From the NCBI GenBank assembly GCA_019456165.1, contig VRUJ01000001.1, positions 146,574 through 210,573 of the forward strand: a stretch of 64,000 bases of DNA. Direction: 5' to 3'. The notes under the pieces are model-generated. The model ran no database searches. It was given only the letters and a program-made list of their open reading frames with translations, and was not told the origin of the DNA. Shown here in pieces: positions 37,374 to 47,037 of the stretch. How positions within the stretch are numbered: the stretch's first letter is position 1; each line of letters starts with the position of its first letter. Made by a program: the position numbers and the translations under genes. The stretch is from Chloroflexota bacterium. Lineage in GTDB: Bacteria > Chloroflexota > Anaerolineae > Anaerolineales > UBA11579.

Positions 37374-40300
37374 ATGTCTCTGATAATTTCACTAATATCT
37401 TCCTCGAGTTATTTCGACGCATCTCACGATCTACTCGGTTGGGTGGCTTGGTTCACCCTGCTTGTGCTGGTAATTATATTAAATTGGCGTTGGCGGAGAT
37501 ACAATACCATCAAGAACAACACTCAGTGGTTGTGGTTTGGAATCTTGTTATTCCTAATACCTGCGACTACTCTATTCGTGGGAATCCGTTTACCAGTAGG
37601 TGATGCATTGCCATATCCAGGGTTTCCCAATGTCCCACAGGGACCCGCATTGATGATTTTTATCGCCCTTCCTTGGATGCTCGCCGCCGGGGTATTAGGT
37701 ACAACCCCAGCTGCACTCCTGGCCGCTATCTCAGGCATCTTGTTTGGGTACTGGGAAACACACAGCGTATTTACTCCCCTCGAATTCGCCCTGATTGCGG
37801 TCTTGTTCAGTGCAGCTGTAAACCAACCTTATCGAACGATCACTTTTCGAATTCTCCGGCGCCCGATCATCGCTGGGGTAGTGGCTGCAACTTTTTATCC
37901 TGTTATATACTTCCTCACTAATCTTCTTACAGTAGGGGATACATTATCAGTGGGATTAGATTTCACACTTTCACGTGTGGGATGGATCTCCTTTGGGTTG
38001 GCGGGGGAATTTGTGATTGCAGGCGCGTTCGTGGAAGTTATCGCCATTGGATGGCCCAAGATATGGCATGGGGACGAGTCGGTGACGCCTTCCCCAGCAG
38101 AAAGCAGCCTCGAAACCCGTTTCTTCTATATTATGGGGCCCATCGTCGTGATCCTGTTTGCTCTCCTAATGATGGCCGTATGGCTAGTTGCTGGTGATAC
38201 CGCTGAAAAATCGATCCAAAACCGCATGAGTAGCGCCGCTGAGATGGCTGCAAACAGCCTGCCCTATATGCTTGAGACTGGCCAAAACCTCATTAAGCAG
38301 ATCGCGGCGGATGGACGACTTTTAAGCGCATCTCCTGAGGAAATTCACCAGATATTGGATGATTCCTTGAGTTCAATACCTTATTTCAGTCAATTATTCT
38401 TGCTTGACGAAATCGGCCAACCTGTCTCCGGATATCCTGTAATTGAATTTCAAAGTATCTTTCCAACACAGGAAGAGAGGATCGGTATCGAGATAGCCAG
38501 ACAAGGGGTCACCTTCCAGATGTACAGTGTACCCCCCACTCAAGGTGGAAATGCGGCTCAACTATCCTTTATTGTCACCGTCAGAGACGACTTCGATCAA
38601 ACTCGCGGCGTGCTCTTGGGGCGCAGCGATCTGAGTTCAAACCCTTTCGTGCAGCCAATCATTGATAGCTTGGAACATATGAAAACTTTTAATGGTGAAG
38701 GGATGCTCATAGATGATAATGGTTTAATCATGTACCATACCATCCCGAATCTGGTTGCCACAAAATATATCGGGGAAATAGAAGAACAAGCCACCTTTAA
38801 TGATGTAACTGGTCCCGCCGGAACACGCCAGCTGATTTACTATCAACCCATCGTTGGACGCTCTTGGGCAGTCGTTACAACCATACCTGCCCAACAGATC
38901 CAACAACAAGCTTTGGATATCGCCATTCCTTTATTAGGGCTTCTAATTATTTTAGCCTTGATTGCTTATACACTGCTGCGAATCGGCTTGCGTGCAGTCA
39001 CGGGTTCCTTGCAAGCATTAGCAGCCGAGTCAAACCGGATCGCTTCTGGAGAACTAGACCACCCCCTACCTGAGCAAGGTATAGACGAAGTTGGTCAGTT
39101 AGGTACAGCTTTTGAAGAGATGCGCGTGAGTTTGAAAGCCCGTCTCGAGGAAATCAACCGCCTACTATTCGTCAGCCAGGGCGTGGCTTCAACCCTTGAA
39201 TTGAAAGATGCCGTCAAACCCATTTTAGAAGCCTCCCTGACAACTGGAGCTGCCTCCTCTCGGCTAGTGTTAGCATCTGCTGCGCTGCCAGATTATGAAG
39301 AAAACACACTAACTAGTTTTAGTCTCGGCTCTGCTGCAGACTTGTACAGCAGTTTGGATAGCCAAGTTTTAGAATTAACCCAACAGCAAGACATGGTTGT
39401 GCTGAGTAATCCTGCCCGAGCTGGTCTGACTTTCGACGATAACGCACCCCCACCAGCTTCCTTAGTAGCGACTGCTTTAAGACATGAACAAGCCAACTAC
39501 GGCACACTTTGGCTGGCTTTTATAGAACCTCATAATGTTTCCGAGGATGAAATGAGATTCATAACTACCCTGGCAAATCAGGCTTCTTTGGCAACTGCTA
39601 ATGCCCGTCTATACCAGACAGCCCAGATTGGCCGCCAACGCCTGGAAGCGATCTTAGCATCGACTCCCGACCCGGTGCTGGTTACTGATCACAGAGGCCA
39701 TCTCCTACTGGCCAACCCTGCAGCTATAGATTTGATAAACGATGGGAAACAACCGACCACAGGCACGCCAATAGAAGAAGTGATTCATAAAGTTGAACTA
39801 CTTGATCTTCTGCTCGCGTCCGAGGACGAGCCGCAGTCGGTTGAAATCTCCTTTCCAGAGAACCGCGTTTTCTATGCTTCAGCTTCTCCAGTATTTGCGG
39901 AAGGCCAGCAAATGGGTCGCGTATGCGTTATGCGCGACATTACACACTTTAAAGAATTGGACACACTAAAATCTGATTTCGTAAACACCGTCAGCCACGA
40001 TCTGCGTTCTCCTCTGACTCTAATGCGGGGCTATGCCAGCATGCTCCAAATGGTCGGCGATTTGAACGAACAACAAAAGAGTTATTTACGTAAAATTGTA
40101 AACGGTGTGGAGAGTATGACCGACCTAGTGCATAGTCTTCTCGACCTTGGGCGCATCGAGGCCGGTATAGATCTCCGATTGGAAATGATTCCAGTAGTAG
40201 ATGTCATCCATCAGGTAACAGATGATCTACAAGCGCGCTCCGATCAGAAGCAATTGGCGCTTCATCTAGATACTCCCCATCATTCTACACCATTGATTGA

Positions 40301-40673
40301 AGCTGACCGTTCTTTACTAGAGCAAGCAATTTACAATCTGCTAGAAAACGCGATTAAATACACTGAATCCGGAGGCGAAGTAAAAATAGGGGTTGCAGTA
40401 CACAAGAAAGAAATCATAATTGCAATCCGTGATGATGGAATCGGCATCTCACCATTTGATCAACCACGTATATTTGAGCGATTTTTCCGAGTTGCAGGGC
40501 GCGAAACGAGAAAGCAGCGCGGCAGTGGATTAGGGCTGGCGATCGTGAAATCAATCGCTGAGCGTCATGGGGGTAGAGTGTGGGTTGATAGCCAGTTGAG
40601 AAAAGGCAGCACGTTTTACCTCTCAATACCACTACGCCAAGGGGGATTGATTGATAACTCCCAAAAAGCTTAA
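37374..40673 (+). CDS. Membrane-bound hybrid-sensor-type histidine kinase (GAF-PAS-HisKA)
   Basis: 1099 residues. About seven membrane segments cover 1-225. One more near 255-280 precedes an extracellular Cache-like sensor (about 285-505), closed by another membrane helix (AIPLLGLLIILALIAYTLL). Then come HAMP (IGLRAVTGSLQAL on), a GAF-like domain (about 600-740), a PAS domain (about 755-860), HisKA with the phospho-acceptor H875 in NTVSHDLRSPL, and HATPase with YNLLENAIKYT, DDGIGI and GSGLGLAI. No response regulator lies next to it. TATAAT at 37339-37344 is a likely -10. The signal is unknown. Confidence 0.9.
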   Translation: MSLIISLISSSSYFDASHDLLGWVAWFTLLVLVIILNWRWRRYNTIKNNTQWLWFGILLFLIPATTLFVGIRLPVGDALPYPGFPNVPQGPALMIFIALPWMLAAGVLGTTPAALLAAISGILFGYWETHSVFTPLEFALIAVLFSAAVNQPYRTITFRILRRPIIAGVVAATFYPVIYFLTNLLTVGDTLSVGLDFTLSRVGWISFGLAGEFVIAGAFVEVIAIGWPKIWHGDESVTPSPAESSLETRFFYIMGPIVVILFALLMMAVWLVAGDTAEKSIQNRMSSAAEMAANSLPYMLETGQNLIKQIAADGRLLSASPEEIHQILDDSLSSIPYFSQLFLLDEIGQPVSGYPVIEFQSIFPTQEERIGIEIARQGVTFQMYSVPPTQGGNAAQLSFIVTVRDDFDQTRGVLLGRSDLSSNPFVQPIIDSLEHMKTFNGEGMLIDDNGLIMYHTIPNLVATKYIGEIEEQATFNDVTGPAGTRQLIYYQPIVGRSWAVVTTIPAQQIQQQALDIAIPLLGLLIILALIAYTLLRIGLRAVTGSLQALAAESNRIASGELDHPLPEQGIDEVGQLGTAFEEMRVSLKARLEEINRLLFVSQGVASTLELKDAVKPILEASLTTGAASSRLVLASAALPDYEENTLTSFSLGSAADLYSSLDSQVLELTQQQDMVVLSNPARAGLTFDDNAPPPASLVATALRHEQANYGTLWLAFIEPHNVSEDEMRFITTLANQASLATANARLYQTAQIGRQRLEAILASTPDPVLVTDHRGHLLLANPAAIDLINDGKQPTTGTPIEEVIHKVELLDLLLASEDEPQSVEISFPENRVFYASASPVFAEGQQMGRVCVMRDITHFKELDTLKSDFVNTVSHDLRSPLTLMRGYASMLQMVGDLNEQQKSYLRKIVNGVESMTDLVHSLLDLGRIEAGIDLRLEMIPVVDVIHQVTDDLQARSDQKQLALHLDTPHHSTPLIEADRSLLEQAIYNLLENAIKYTESGGEVKIGVAVHKKEIIIAIRDDGIGISPFDQPRIFERFFRVAGRETRKQRGSGLGLAIVKSIAERHGGRVWVDSQLRKGSTFYLSIPLRQGGLIDNSQKA

Positions 40674-40689
40674 CTTATTAATAAAAGCC

Positions 40690-40718
40690 TTGACTTAAGC
40701 CCTTGAATTTCATATAAT
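40690..40718 (+). promoter_or_regulatory. Strong promoter of rpoC
   Basis: TTGACT (40690-40695), exactly 17 bases, then TATAAT (40713-40718). Transcription should start near 40725, leaving a leader of about 154 bases. Confidence 0.75.
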
Positions 40719-40754
40719 AGATACACATAATAATAGTGCTGTAATATAAAAGGT

Positions 40755-40786
40755 AAGCGTTTGAAAGGAAAGACTTTCAAACGCTT
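40755..40786 (+). promoter_or_regulatory. 13-bp hairpin in the rpoC leader
   Basis: AAGCGTTTGAAAG (40755-40767), a 6-base loop, CTTTCAAACGCTT (40774-40786), perfect. It is not followed by a T-run, so it is not a plain terminator. It could stabilise the mRNA or be a binding site for autoregulation of the polymerase subunit. Confidence 0.6.
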
Positions 40787-40878
40787 GCTTATGTTGTCAT
40801 ATTATACGCACGTTTGTTCTATTTAATTGTTGGCCATATCTTGAGCCACAGTCACAAAACCACCAGGAGGTTTCTTGA

Positions 40879-43800
40879 ATGGAAGCAAAGGGATTGCGGG
40901 CGCTGCGAATAAGTTTAGCTTCACCAGAAACAATAAATAATTGGTCGTATGGCGAAGTCCTAAAGCCTGAAACGATCAATTACCGTCGCCTCCGTCCAGA
41001 AAAAGATGGCCTGTTCTGCGAAGCGATATTTGGCCCTCAACGCGATTGGCAATGTTATTGCGGTAAATATAAGAATATCCGTTATAAAGGCATTGTCTGC
41101 GACAAATGTGGGGTTGAAGTTACGCGCTCATCTGTAAGGCGCGAGCGCATGGGGCACATTGGTTTGGCTGCTCCGGTAGCCCACGTTTGGTACACAAGGC
41201 GGGTCCCATCCTATTTGGGGTTGTTATTAGATATCTCCCGTAAAAACCTCGATCGTGTACTTTATTTTGCGCAATACATTGTTACATATGTTGATGAAGA
41301 AGCGCGGGAAAAAGCTCTTGCTCGTCTGGATGAAGAGATCAGTTCTTCTGAAAAAGAACTGGTCGAAAGTATAGAAACCAAAATCGCTGAAATTGGCACC
41401 TTACGTGACAGTAAGTTGGAAGAGCTTGAAGCCCAAACTGCTGAAATTGAACACCGCTATGAAGAAGAATTAGCGGCAAAGTTAGATCCCACTATTAAAG
41501 AAGGGCAGCGCCTGGAATCTAAGCTGCAAGATCAGCTTGGAAAAACGCTTCGCCGGAAAATTACCTTCTCGACCAATGATACAGTAATAGTAAAGGCTGG
41601 CGACACGGTCAGCAATCAGCATATTGGGGATGTGCAGAAAATCGTAAAAGAGTATTTAGAAGATCTCGAGAACGAATCCAAGGGGAGCAAACAACGCGAA
41701 TTGGACCGCGTAAATTTGAGTATCGCAAGCATAAAAGCCGAGTCCGAACAATCTATGAACGATTTGCGTTCTCAGTTAGAAGAGCAGACAACCGAATCCC
41801 GAAATGAATCAGCTCGCCTGCGTGACGAGTTGGTAGATTTAAAACCCATCACTTTTATGGGCGAAAATCGTTATCGAGAACTGCGTTCCAATTGGGGACA
41901 AGTGTTTCGGGCAGATATGGGTGCTGAAGCTTTCTACGATATCCTTAAACGCATAGATCTTGATAAACTCTCCGAGGAATTGTGGACAGAATTACGCACA
42001 TCGAAGAGTAAACAAAAACGCAAAAAAGCAACCAAGCGCTTAACAGTAGTCGAGGCCTTTCGAAGTTCCAATAATAAGCCAGAATGGATGATATTAACCA
42101 TCCTGCCAGTCATCCCACCAGACTTGCGGCCAATGGTCCAGCTAGATGGCGGTCGCTTTGCTACTTCAGATTTAAACGATCTCTATCGCCGGGTTATCAA
42201 CCGCAACAACCGTCTAAAACGTCTCCTAGAACTCGGCGCGCCGAACGTAATCGTGCGAAATGAAAAACGCATGCTCCAGGAAGCCGTCGATTCATTGATC
42301 GATAACTCACAACGCGGCAAAGCGCTTTCGCGCCGAGGCCGTCGCGAGCTTAAATCTTTAAGTGACCTACTCAAGGGCAAGAAAGGCCGCTTTAGACGTA
42401 ACCTGCTTGGTAAACGTGTGGATTATTCTGGACGCTCTGTTATCGTGGTCGGCCCTCAGCTTAAGCTACACCAATGCGGCCTTCCAAAGACTATGGCTCT
42501 GGAGCTATTCCGTCCATTTGTCCTTTCTCGCCTGGTAGCACATACTTACGCTGCTAATGTGAAAGGCGCTAAACGCTTTATAGATCGCAACCGCCCAGAA
42601 GTGTGGGAAGTTTTGGAAGAGGTCATCAAAGAACGTCCAGTCCTGCTCAACCGGGCTCCTACTTTGCACCGTTTGGGCATTCAAGCTTTTGAGCCGGTAT
42701 TAGTTGAGGGCAGCGCCATCCAATTGCATCCCCTAGTTACCACAGCCTTCAATGCCGATTTTGACGGAGACCAGATGGCTGTGCATGTTCCCTTAGCTGA
42801 TAAAGCCGTTTGGGAAGCCCGCGAGCTAATGCTATCATCTCGAAACTTGCTCAAACCCGCGAATGGCGAACCGATCATTGGTCCATCAAATGATATGGTT
42901 TTGGGAGTCTATTATCTGACGGTGATGCATGATAAAAAGCAGAAAGGCGACGGTCGAATCTTCGCCGATATGGATGAGGTGGAAATAGCATATCACATAG
43001 ACCAAGTCGAGGTGCATACAAAAATTAAAGTAAGGGTAAACACATGGTATGATGAAGAACATAATCGTTTACCTGAACCTGAAGAACGTATTATCGACAC
43101 TACAGTTGGCAGAGTACTTTTCAATTTGATATTAACCCCAGAAATCAATTTCGTTAACCAAACGATGGCTAAAGGCGATGTTAAAGACCTTATCGCTGGA
43201 TTGCTGCGGATTACTGGTCCGGAGATTACAACACAAGTCGCAGACAATATTAAAGACATCGGCTTTGAATTCGCCACTCGCTCTGGGGTAACCATCGCTA
43301 TATCTGATATCACTATCCCACCCAAAAAACGTGAGATCATTCAACAAGCCCTACAAGCTGTCGAAGATGCGCAGCGAGATTTCCGCCGCGGCTTACTCAC
43401 CTCTCAGGAACATTATGAACGCGTAATCGAGATTTGGCAGAAAACAACATCTGATGTAGCTTCTGCGGTACGTGAAACCATGGATGTGCATGGCAACCTC
43501 GCCACGATGGCAAACTCGGGAGCAACCAAAGGAGGTTTCACCTCCATTTCTCAGCTCGCTGGAATGCGTGGCATGATGGCTGACCCTTCTGGGCGCATTA
43601 TCCCTCTACCCATCCGCTCAAACTTCCGAGAAGGTCTTAGTACGCTTGAATATTTCATCTCCACTCACGGTTCCCGAAAAGGCTTAGCAGATACCGCTCT
43701 GCGAACTGCAGATGCCGGTTATCTAACTCGCCGTTTGGTTGACGTATCCCAAGATATGATCAGTAATGAAAAAGACTGCGAAACTGAAGAAGGTATTTTG

Positions 43801-45159
43801 ATCTCTCGCAATGATGAAGTAGCTGGGCAATCCCTCAGCTCACGCCTCTTTGGTCGCGTGTCAGCCGCTAGGATCATTGATCCAGAAACCGGGGAGGTTT
43901 TGGCTGAGCGCAATGAACTTCTCGATCACGATCTCACCCCACTAGTCGCAGATTCTAACGTTGAAGAGGTTCTGGTACGGTCCCCATTAACTTGCCAAAA
44001 CACCCGCGGGGTTTGCATTTATTGCTACGGCATGGATTTAGGACGCGGTGAGTTGGTAGCCACCGGCGCGGCAATCGGCATTGTGGCAGCACAATCTATT
44101 GGCGAACCAGGCACCCAACTAACATTGCGCACCTTCCACACAGGCGGTGTGGCATCTGGAACAGACATTACCACTGGTTTACCTAGGGTTGAAGAACTTT
44201 TTGAAGCTCGAAAAACCCCTAAAGGCGAATCTGTGGTTTCAGAAATCGCTGGAAAAGCTGAGGTCTTCCAATCAGACCGCTATAGCGATATGCGTGTGGT
44301 GCGGGTTTCGCACAGCGAAATGGTCAACGACGAATATGATCTTCCGAAGGGCTGGAAGATCGCGGTAAAGGATGGGGATGCTATCGAAGCTGATGGTGTC
44401 ATTGCTACCCATGAAGACAGTGAAATTAACGCCGCCAACGAGGGCCGTGTGCGCGTTGAAAAGAGAAAAGTGATTGTTTCTTACGAGCATAGCGAAGAGG
44501 CAGAGTACGAAATAGCTAGCAACACGCGCCCGATCGTTAAATCCGGCGACGTTATAGAACCCGGGCAACAGTTAACTGAAGGCTCGCTAAACCCACACTC
44601 GATCTTACGCATCCAAGGACGCGATGCATGCCAAAAGTATCTTCTCTCTGAAGTTCAGGAAGTTTACCGCTCTCAGGGGCAAAACATCCACGACAAACAC
44701 TTTGAGATCATTATCCGAAAAATGATGTCTAAAGTTCAAATTACCAGTCATGGAGACACACCCTTTTTACCAGGCGATTTTGTAAACCGCCTAGAACTAC
44801 ACAAGATTAACGAAGCTCTTTTAGCCGAAGGCAAAGAACCGGCCAAATTCAATGAAATACTAATGGGGATTACTAAAGCGTCTCTAAACACCGACTCCTT
44901 CCTTTCAATGGCCTCGTTTCAGCACACCATAAAGGTTCTAGCAAGAGCGGCCATCGGCGGCGAGGAAGATCCGCTGCTTGGTTTGAAAGAAAACGTAATC
45001 TTAGGCAAACTTGTCCCAGCTGGTACCGGATACGTCCATGATCAAGACCTAGCCTTACCCGAAGGTGAGGAAGAAGAATCCGCCATATTAGAACCCGTTG
45101 TTGAAGGAGCACTTGAGGCGGGCCCGGAAACCCTACCCGAACCAGCTCCCGGAGATTAG
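40879..45159 (+). CDS. rpoC: RNA polymerase beta' subunit
   Basis: 1426 residues. The N-terminal zinc finger ([16 protein letters not shown]) is at about 53-77, the catalytic [12 protein letters not shown] loop at 625-636 with D627, D629 and D631 holding Mg, the bridge-helix and trigger-loop region around [11 protein letters not shown] and [18 protein letters not shown], and a second Cys cluster ([14 protein letters not shown]). Residues about 137-322 are a charged coiled-coil insertion between conserved regions, absent from E. coli. ATG 40879 follows AGGAGG. rpoB is not adjacent, which is unusual for bacteria: here rpoC has its own promoter, leader hairpin and terminator. Confidence 0.98.
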   Translation: MEAKGLRALRISLASPETINNWSYGEVLKPETINYRRLRPEKDGLFCEAIFGPQRDWQCYCGKYKNIRYKGIVCDKCGVEVTRSSVRRERMGHIGLAAPVAHVWYTRRVPSYLGLLLDISRKNLDRVLYFAQYIVTYVDEEAREKALARLDEEISSSEKELVESIETKIAEIGTLRDSKLEELEAQTAEIEHRYEEELAAKLDPTIKEGQRLESKLQDQLGKTLRRKITFSTNDTVIVKAGDTVSNQHIGDVQKIVKEYLEDLENESKGSKQRELDRVNLSIASIKAESEQSMNDLRSQLEEQTTESRNESARLRDELVDLKPITFMGENRYRELRSNWGQVFRADMGAEAFYDILKRIDLDKLSEELWTELRTSKSKQKRKKATKRLTVVEAFRSSNNKPEWMILTILPVIPPDLRPMVQLDGGRFATSDLNDLYRRVINRNNRLKRLLELGAPNVIVRNEKRMLQEAVDSLIDNSQRGKALSRRGRRELKSLSDLLKGKKGRFRRNLLGKRVDYSGRSVIVVGPQLKLHQCGLPKTMALELFRPFVLSRLVAHTYAANVKGAKRFIDRNRPEVWEVLEEVIKERPVLLNRAPTLHRLGIQAFEPVLVEGSAIQLHPLVTTAFNADFDGDQMAVHVPLADKAVWEARELMLSSRNLLKPANGEPIIGPSNDMVLGVYYLTVMHDKKQKGDGRIFADMDEVEIAYHIDQVEVHTKIKVRVNTWYDEEHNRLPEPEERIIDTTVGRVLFNLILTPEINFVNQTMAKGDVKDLIAGLLRITGPEITTQVADNIKDIGFEFATRSGVTIAISDITIPPKKREIIQQALQAVEDAQRDFRRGLLTSQEHYERVIEIWQKTTSDVASAVRETMDVHGNLATMANSGATKGGFTSISQLAGMRGMMADPSGRIIPLPIRSNFREGLSTLEYFISTHGSRKGLADTALRTADAGYLTRRLVDVSQDMISNEKDCETEEGILISRNDEVAGQSLSSRLFGRVSAARIIDPETGEVLAERNELLDHDLTPLVADSNVEEVLVRSPLTCQNTRGVCIYCYGMDLGRGELVATGAAIGIVAAQSIGEPGTQLTLRTFHTGGVASGTDITTGLPRVEELFEARKTPKGESVVSEIAGKAEVFQSDRYSDMRVVRVSHSEMVNDEYDLPKGWKIAVKDGDAIEADGVIATHEDSEINAANEGRVRVEKRKVIVSYEHSEEAEYEIASNTRPIVKSGDVIEPGQQLTEGSLNPHSILRIQGRDACQKYLLSEVQEVYRSQGQNIHDKHFEIIIRKMMSKVQITSHGDTPFLPGDFVNRLELHKINEALLAEGKEPAKFNEILMGITKASLNTDSFLSMASFQHTIKVLARAAIGGEEDPLLGLKENVILGKLVPAGTGYVHDQDLALPEGEEEESAILEPVVEGALEAGPETLPEPAPGD

Positions 45160-45186
45160 GTGTTAGAGAAGTAATACAAATGTACC

Positions 45187-45221
45187 AAACGGCTCAGGCT
45201 TAGAACCTGAGCCGTTTTTTT
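45187..45221. terminator. Terminator of rpoC, shared with convergent gene
   Basis: AAACGGCTCAGG (45187-45198), 7-base loop, CCTGAGCCGTTT (45206-45217), followed by more T. A strong 12-bp stem usable from both sides. Confidence 0.9.
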
Positions 45222-45288
45222 ATATCTAAAGCAACTACTAATGCGTATACCTCGACAATGAGTGCAGGAGAATTACTCTTATTCAACG

Positions 45289-46721
45289 TTATTGAATCCA
45301 TAACTCGAATTTTGCATCTTCGAGGATTTCGATACGCTCTCCAGTATTGATGTTGACGATGTCAATTACACCCAAATCCCTGGGCTGCATATCTTCTGGC
45401 CAATAACCTATGCCTAGCCATTCCCCATCCGGAGAGAATTGCACCCGGAGAGAGTCCGCGCTCTGAGTAAAAATATTTTCCTCCAGCGCATTAATCAAGT
45501 TTGCTGTAAACCCAGCGCTTTCCTCCAAATTCCTCCAATCTATATAAAGAAGTTGGTCACCAGCTGGTGAAAATTCCACGTAGGAAATCCCAAAGCGGGA
45601 AAAATCATCTTCAGGATAGTTATCTGGGAAAGTGAGCTGAATAACTTCATCGGTGTCCAAATTGACGAAGTAAGATTCCTCTCCGAAACCCACAAGCGCG
45701 GCAGGTCTGCTGGGGAAGATTTGGATACCTGCCTCTGAATCTGAAAGCAGCTTCTCACTATCACCGGTATCAAGATCGATGTGGTAAACCGGCATGCTGC
45801 CGTCGTCAATTATTGTTGCCTGTAAGAGCAAGTGCGCGCCATCCGCAGAGACAATCCCAGAGTAAAAAGTATTTTCTGTCGCTTCCAGTAATTCTCGCTG
45901 GTCTCCAGATTCAACATTTATAGCGACAATCTGGCTTGAATCTCTTGGCCCGATTTGGACGATCACCTCGTTGCTATCTAGATTAAGCGTTATTACTCGT
46001 AGGTATTCTGAATCCGCAAGCACTTCGGGTTCATCATCAAGGAAGTTGTACAGATATAAAGTTGTTTCATCGTCCTCACGCTCAAAGTAAAGCAGTTCGC
46101 GCTCATTAAGGAAACCGGCAAACCAGCTTTGTTCACCTGACACTCGCTCGATATGCCTGCCTCCGCTATCTGCGAGCATAAGCCCAGATTGCTCTGGAAC
46201 CGCCATCCACTCACTATCTGGAGAGAAAAGGCTTAATTGCCAAGGAAAAAATCCCAAGGAATAATCATCCGACAACTCCTCGAATTGAGAATTTTCAAAA
46301 TCAACCAAGTATAGTTTATCCCAATCGGAGCTAACCATTACAGCTTTGGTCCCATCAGGAGACCAATACCAGTTGTTTAATACTATGTCATCCGGAGCTT
46401 GGAACGTCTCCATCTCAGAGGTATCTGGTTTAGCAATGTAGCTTTCTTCTCCAGGAGCCAAGAAGATCAACACACTACTGTCTGGGTTAGTTACAAGACG
46501 ATACAAACCTAATTCATAACGAACGTCAAATTGAATCGGATCACCCCCCTCAGCTGGAATTGACCACCATTCATATTCATCATCCCCTCGAATTGTGAAA
46601 ATATGTGCCCATTAGGACCTCGAGAGAACAGATCGGTTATAAACTGGCAGCTTATTGCTTGCAAACCAGAAAATAATATCAATATCAAGATTGGGATTTG
46701 ATAGCGTTTTCTTTTTATCAT
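45289..46721 (-). pseudogene. Beta-propeller (TolB/WD40-like) lipoprotein with a frameshift
   Basis: The body (405 residues from 46506) is a repeat protein with SPDGTKAV, SPDSEWMAV, SPAGDQLLY and SPDGEWLGI, the blade pattern of TolB-like propellers. The start lies in another frame: ATG 46721 with GAGGAG upstream gives MIKRKRYQI, a hydrophobic stretch and lipobox AISC, then FSRGPNGHIF. Just there the frames part: a -1 change at a run of four T (near 46597) would continue as TIRGDDEYEWWSIP straight into the body. So one base was lost, or the sequence has an error there. The upstream part of the body frame is closed by TAA and has no start. Role of the propeller unknown. Confidence 0.75.
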
Positions 46722-46736
46722 TATTAATCTCCTCAT

Positions 46737-47037
46737 TCGCCTACTGGCCTTTTATGGCTGCATCACCAGAGGGTAATACTCATTTTATTAGATAAAGGTA
46801 ACGGAAGCAAGTAACCCCAATCTATTAATATCTGGTATTACTGATCGGGCTTTTTATGTGAGTGCGAAGCAGAAAATTCCTCTAAATTTCACCAATCCAT
46901 TTACTTTACATAGCGTATACTCTACACGCCCATATGGTAAAATGGGTTTTTAGCTCATAAGTTCAGTAAATGCAGCCTATCTGCCCTTGCTCAAGTTCAC
47001 ACGCATTGGGGAGGCTGCACATAATAGGAGAACGACC
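46737..47037 (+). other. Intergenic region upstream of gyrA
   Basis: No gene. TATACT at 46916-46921 and TAAAAT at 46938-46943 are possible -10 boxes for gyrA, but neither has a good -35. The open frame extending back to TTG 46987 is not thought to be coding. Nothing else is recognised. Confidence 0.4.

Noticed and set aside
40755..40786. rpoC leader hairpin as a terminator of the histidine kinase gene
   Set aside because: It lies downstream of the rpoC promoter and is not followed by a T-run.
46987..47037. Upstream TTG start for gyrA
   Set aside because: No ribosome site, and the added residues are unlike any GyrA; ATG 47038 has AGGAGA.
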